From assembly GCA_021793715.1 (NCBI GenBank), contig JAJYSF010000098.1, positions 1 through 5,326 on the forward strand: DNA of 5,326 nucleotides, given 5' to 3'. This DNA is from Actinomycetes bacterium. GTDB taxonomy: Bacteria > Actinomycetota > Actinomycetes > Actinomycetales > Microbacteriaceae. The notes under the pieces are model-generated. The model saw only the letters and a list, made by a program, of their open reading frames with translations, ran no database searches and had not been told where the DNA came from. A program made the translations under genes and the position numbers. Positions 4,517-5,326 of the stretch are shown here, in pieces. Each line of letters begins with the position of its first letter. The stretch's first letter is position 1.

Positions 4517-4662
4517 CGGACTACGTCTCGCTCACCGTCGCGAGCGGAGCCGTCGTGATCTCGCTCGCGACGCTACGGAACCTCCGCCGGTGCGAACGCG
4601 ACATGGCGCGCACGGTGAGGGCGTTACTCGACGAGCGAACGCTTAAGTCTCGTAGCGCATGA
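4513..4662 (+). CDS. Small single-span membrane protein, 49 aa
   Basis: GTG at 4513 overlaps the previous stop by 4 bp (GTGA) and has no good SD, so it probably depends on translational coupling. Residues 4-21 (YVSLTVASGAVVISLATL) form a hydrophobic span. A strongly basic amphipathic helix follows (RNLRRCERDMARTVRALLDER), which would lie on the cytoplasmic or inner face. It is the last gene of operon A, and its TGA at 4660-4662 touches the base of the large hairpin. Together with the 71-aa protein it may form a two-component membrane complex. Function unknown. Confidence 0.65.
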   Translation: MTDYVSLTVASGAVVISLATLRNLRRCERDMARTVRALLDERTLKSRSA

Positions 4663-4664
4663 GG

Positions 4665-4726
4665 GGGTGGGGGGAGCGGCACTCGACGGGCACCTCCCTC
4701 GTCGGTCACATGCCGCCCCCCTACCC
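4665..4726 (+). terminator. Large two-tier GC-rich hairpin after operon A
   Basis: The left arm 4665-4681 (GGGTGGGGGGAGCGGCA) pairs with 4711-4726 (TGCCGCCCCCCTACCC), giving 16 base pairs with one G.T wobble and one bulged A. The 29-nt apical part folds again: CGACGGG (4684-4690) with CCTCGTCG (4697-4704, one bulge). The stem starts 3 nt after the stop of the last gene in operon A, as a terminator would. However, no U-tract follows (the sequence continues with GTAACG), so an intrinsic bacterial terminator is not certain. An mRNA 3'-end barrier or a replication or packaging signal is also possible. Confidence 0.55.
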
Positions 4727-4739
4727 GTAACGTCGTAAC

Positions 4740-4766
4740 GCTAGGAACGCTTCTCACGTTCCTCGC
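4740..4766. repeat. Second hairpin with 7-nt loop
   Basis: AGGAACG (4743-4749) and CGTTCCT (4757-4763) form a perfect 7-bp stem around the loop CTTCTCA. Two further pairs outside a T/C mismatch (GC at 4740-4741 with GC at 4765-4766) extend it. It lies 14 nt after the large hairpin and upstream of operon B. A protein-binding site or a nick-site hairpin is possible; no conserved nonanucleotide of known rolling-circle origins is present. Confidence 0.5.
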
Positions 4767-4789
4767 TTCTGGATGTCTGGAACCGGCTC

Positions 4790-4796
4790 CTTAAGA
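4790..4796 (+). promoter_or_regulatory. Possible TATA-like box for operon B
   Basis: CTTAAGA sits about 27 nt upstream of the GTG at 4820 in otherwise GC-rich sequence. That distance is where a TATA box stands before a leaderless archaeal gene, and the GTG has no SD sequence. The evidence is one short motif and its spacing; as a bacterial -10 it would have no clear -35. Confidence 0.28.
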
Positions 4797-4819
4797 CCAC
4801 GACGTGCGTAAGCTACCTC

Positions 4820-5041
4820 GTGACCGACGACGCAGCGACGAAGCGCGAGACAGCGGCGAACGTGCGGATTGAGCTCTACGAACGGGCGTTCCGTCTGGCT
4901 ATGTTCGACGGCATTACGGCGTTCGTCGAGGGGCTCGGCGGAAAGGCAAGCCCTGACGATGTCCGCCGATTCGCTGCCACCATCCGAAAGGTTGCGGATG
5001 AGGTGGAATCCGACTGCATGCTCACGACGGGGGGAGCGTGA
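4820..5041 (+). CDS. Small helical protein opening operon B, 73 aa
   Basis: GTG at 4820 has no SD sequence and follows a CTTAAG box at about -27, so the message may be leaderless. ATG at 4901 is a shorter alternative that would cut the first helix. The product looks all-helical: residues 8-38 (ETAANVRIELYERAFRLAMF...) form one long amphipathic helix, and 44-64 (SPDDVRRFAATIRKVADEVES) a second one after a Gly-Gly turn. The net charge is slightly acidic. No helix-turn-helix or zinc motif is seen. As leader of the operon that carries the zinc proteins and nuclease it may be an early regulator or replication accessory factor, but this is only position-based. The stop overlaps the next GTG by 4 bp. 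Confidence 0.75.
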   Translation: MTDDAATKRETAANVRIELYERAFRLAMFDGITAFVEGLGGKASPDDVRRFAATIRKVADEVESDCMLTTGGA

Positions 5042-5326
5042 CCGTTCGTATCTGGCCCTCCAGCGACTACGACGCGACGTGCGACGCATGCAACGCCGCG
5101 ATCTCCAGGACAGAGTCGCGCGTCCGGGAGTCCGAGATCGCACCAGGACAGCGTCGCAAGCGCACGTGGCACCCGACGTGCTACACCGTCGATCCGGAAG
5201 GCGAGGCGAAGCTCGGCCGCCCTTCGGGCTCCGGGGGAGCCGGAGCGAGGGTCCCACGGGTCTCTCCGCCGTCCGGTGGACCGTCGCAGATGGTGGCCAC
5301 GTCGAGCGTCGCGGGCTCCGCCCCGA
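5038..5326 (+). CDS. Zinc-finger protein spanning the circle join (N-terminal part)
   Basis: GTG start at 5038 overlaps the stop of the previous gene by 4 bp (GTGA), with GGGGAG at 5031-5036 as ribosome binding site. The frame continues past the window end and resumes at base 2, giving 180 aa ending at 388. Residues 15-48 hold Cys15-x2-Cys18, then 26 residues, then His45-x2-Cys48, preceded by Trp44. This CxxC...WHxxC layout resembles PARP-type or treble-clef zinc fingers that bind nucleic acid, but the family is not certain. Residues about 53-105 are a Gly/Ser/Pro-rich linker, probably disordered. The second domain lies in the left end of the window. Inferred role: DNA-binding or regulatory protein; no enzymatic motif is visible. 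Confidence 0.8.
   Translation, partial: MTVRIWPSSDYDATCDACNAAISRTESRVRESEIAPGQRRKRTWHPTCYTVDPEGEAKLGRPSGSGGAGARVPRVSPPSGGPSQMVATSSVAGSAP
5193..5326. repeat. Terminal overlap, right copy (circle closure)
   Basis: Second copy of bases 1-134, differing only at 5297 (C here, T at 105). The change turns GTC (Val) into GCC (Ala) at codon 87 of the gene that spans the join. It is either a polymorphism in the sampled population or a sequencing error. Confidence 0.9.

Larger units (their letters stand above)
4663..4819. other. Intergenic hairpin region between operons A and B
   Basis: A 157-bp non-coding segment. It contains a large GC-rich hairpin (4665-4726), a tandem GTAACG (4727-4732 and 4735-4740), a second hairpin (4740-4766), a tandem TCTGGA (4768-4773 and 4776-4781) and a CTTAAG box (4790-4795) before the GTG at 4820. 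It must at least separate or modulate transcription of the two operons. The density of structure also makes it a candidate replication or packaging origin. Confidence 0.6.

Noticed and set aside
4754..5257. 167-aa minus-strand open frame
   Set aside because: Antisense to the genes at 4820 and 5038, which have coupled starts and, in one case, a zinc finger.
1..5326. Microvirus, based on a roughly 5-kb circle
   Set aside because: No large (about 500 aa) coat protein and no rolling-circle Rep; the longest product is 224 aa.
1..5326. tRNA genes, CRISPR arrays, insertion sequences, riboswitches
   Set aside because: No cloverleaf-like sequence, regularly spaced repeats, transposase motifs or recognisable aptamer was seen on either strand by eye.

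Overview
The window looks like a complete small circular replicon read slightly more than once around. Bases 1-134 recur at 5193-5326 with one mismatch, and a reading frame that starts at 5038 continues in frame through the join to a stop at 388. The circle would be 5192 bp. It is GC-rich and about 93 percent coding, with 15 tightly packed small genes. Eight gene junctions are 4-bp ATGA/GTGA overlaps, and 8 of the 15 starts are GTG. This compactness suggests a small virus (or virus-derived plasmid or satellite) of a GC-rich prokaryote. The sequence does not decide between a bacterial and an archaeal host: most internal genes have good Shine-Dalgarno (SD) sequences, but the first gene of each operon has none, a pattern seen in many archaea and in actinobacteria.

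Layout around the circle. (1) Plus-strand operon A, 2631-4662: an Arg-rich hydrophobic protein, a zinc-ribbon-like protein, two beta-rich proteins (124 and 222 aa) that are the best candidates for virion shell proteins, and two tiny single-span membrane proteins. (2) A 157-bp gap, 4663-4819, with a large GC-rich two-tier hairpin and a second perfect hairpin. (3) Plus-strand operon B, 4820 through the join to 1284: a small helical protein, a protein with an N-terminal zinc finger and a separate C-terminal domain, two related tiny CxxCGH zinc proteins, a PD-(D/E)XK nuclease resembling archaeal Holliday-junction resolvases, and a small membrane protein. (4) Minus-strand operon C, 2433 down to 1298: two membrane proteins with proline-rich tails and a small CxxC protein, converging on operon B. 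(5) A 197-bp divergent region, 2434-2630, between operons A and C, dominated by a nested inverted repeat of about 100 bp centred near 2531.

Inferred division of labour: operon A would be structural (DNA-binding or membrane protein, beta-rich shell proteins, membrane proteins), operon B would handle DNA and regulation (nuclease, zinc proteins), and operon C would be membrane-associated, possibly structural or host interaction. No rolling-circle Rep (HUH), polymerase, helicase, packaging ATPase, integrase, Zot, or microvirus-type major capsid protein can be recognised. Either these functions come from the host or they are carried by proteins too divergent to recognise. Apart from the nuclease and the zinc-finger motifs, no gene is assigned by homology; the other roles rest on composition and context.
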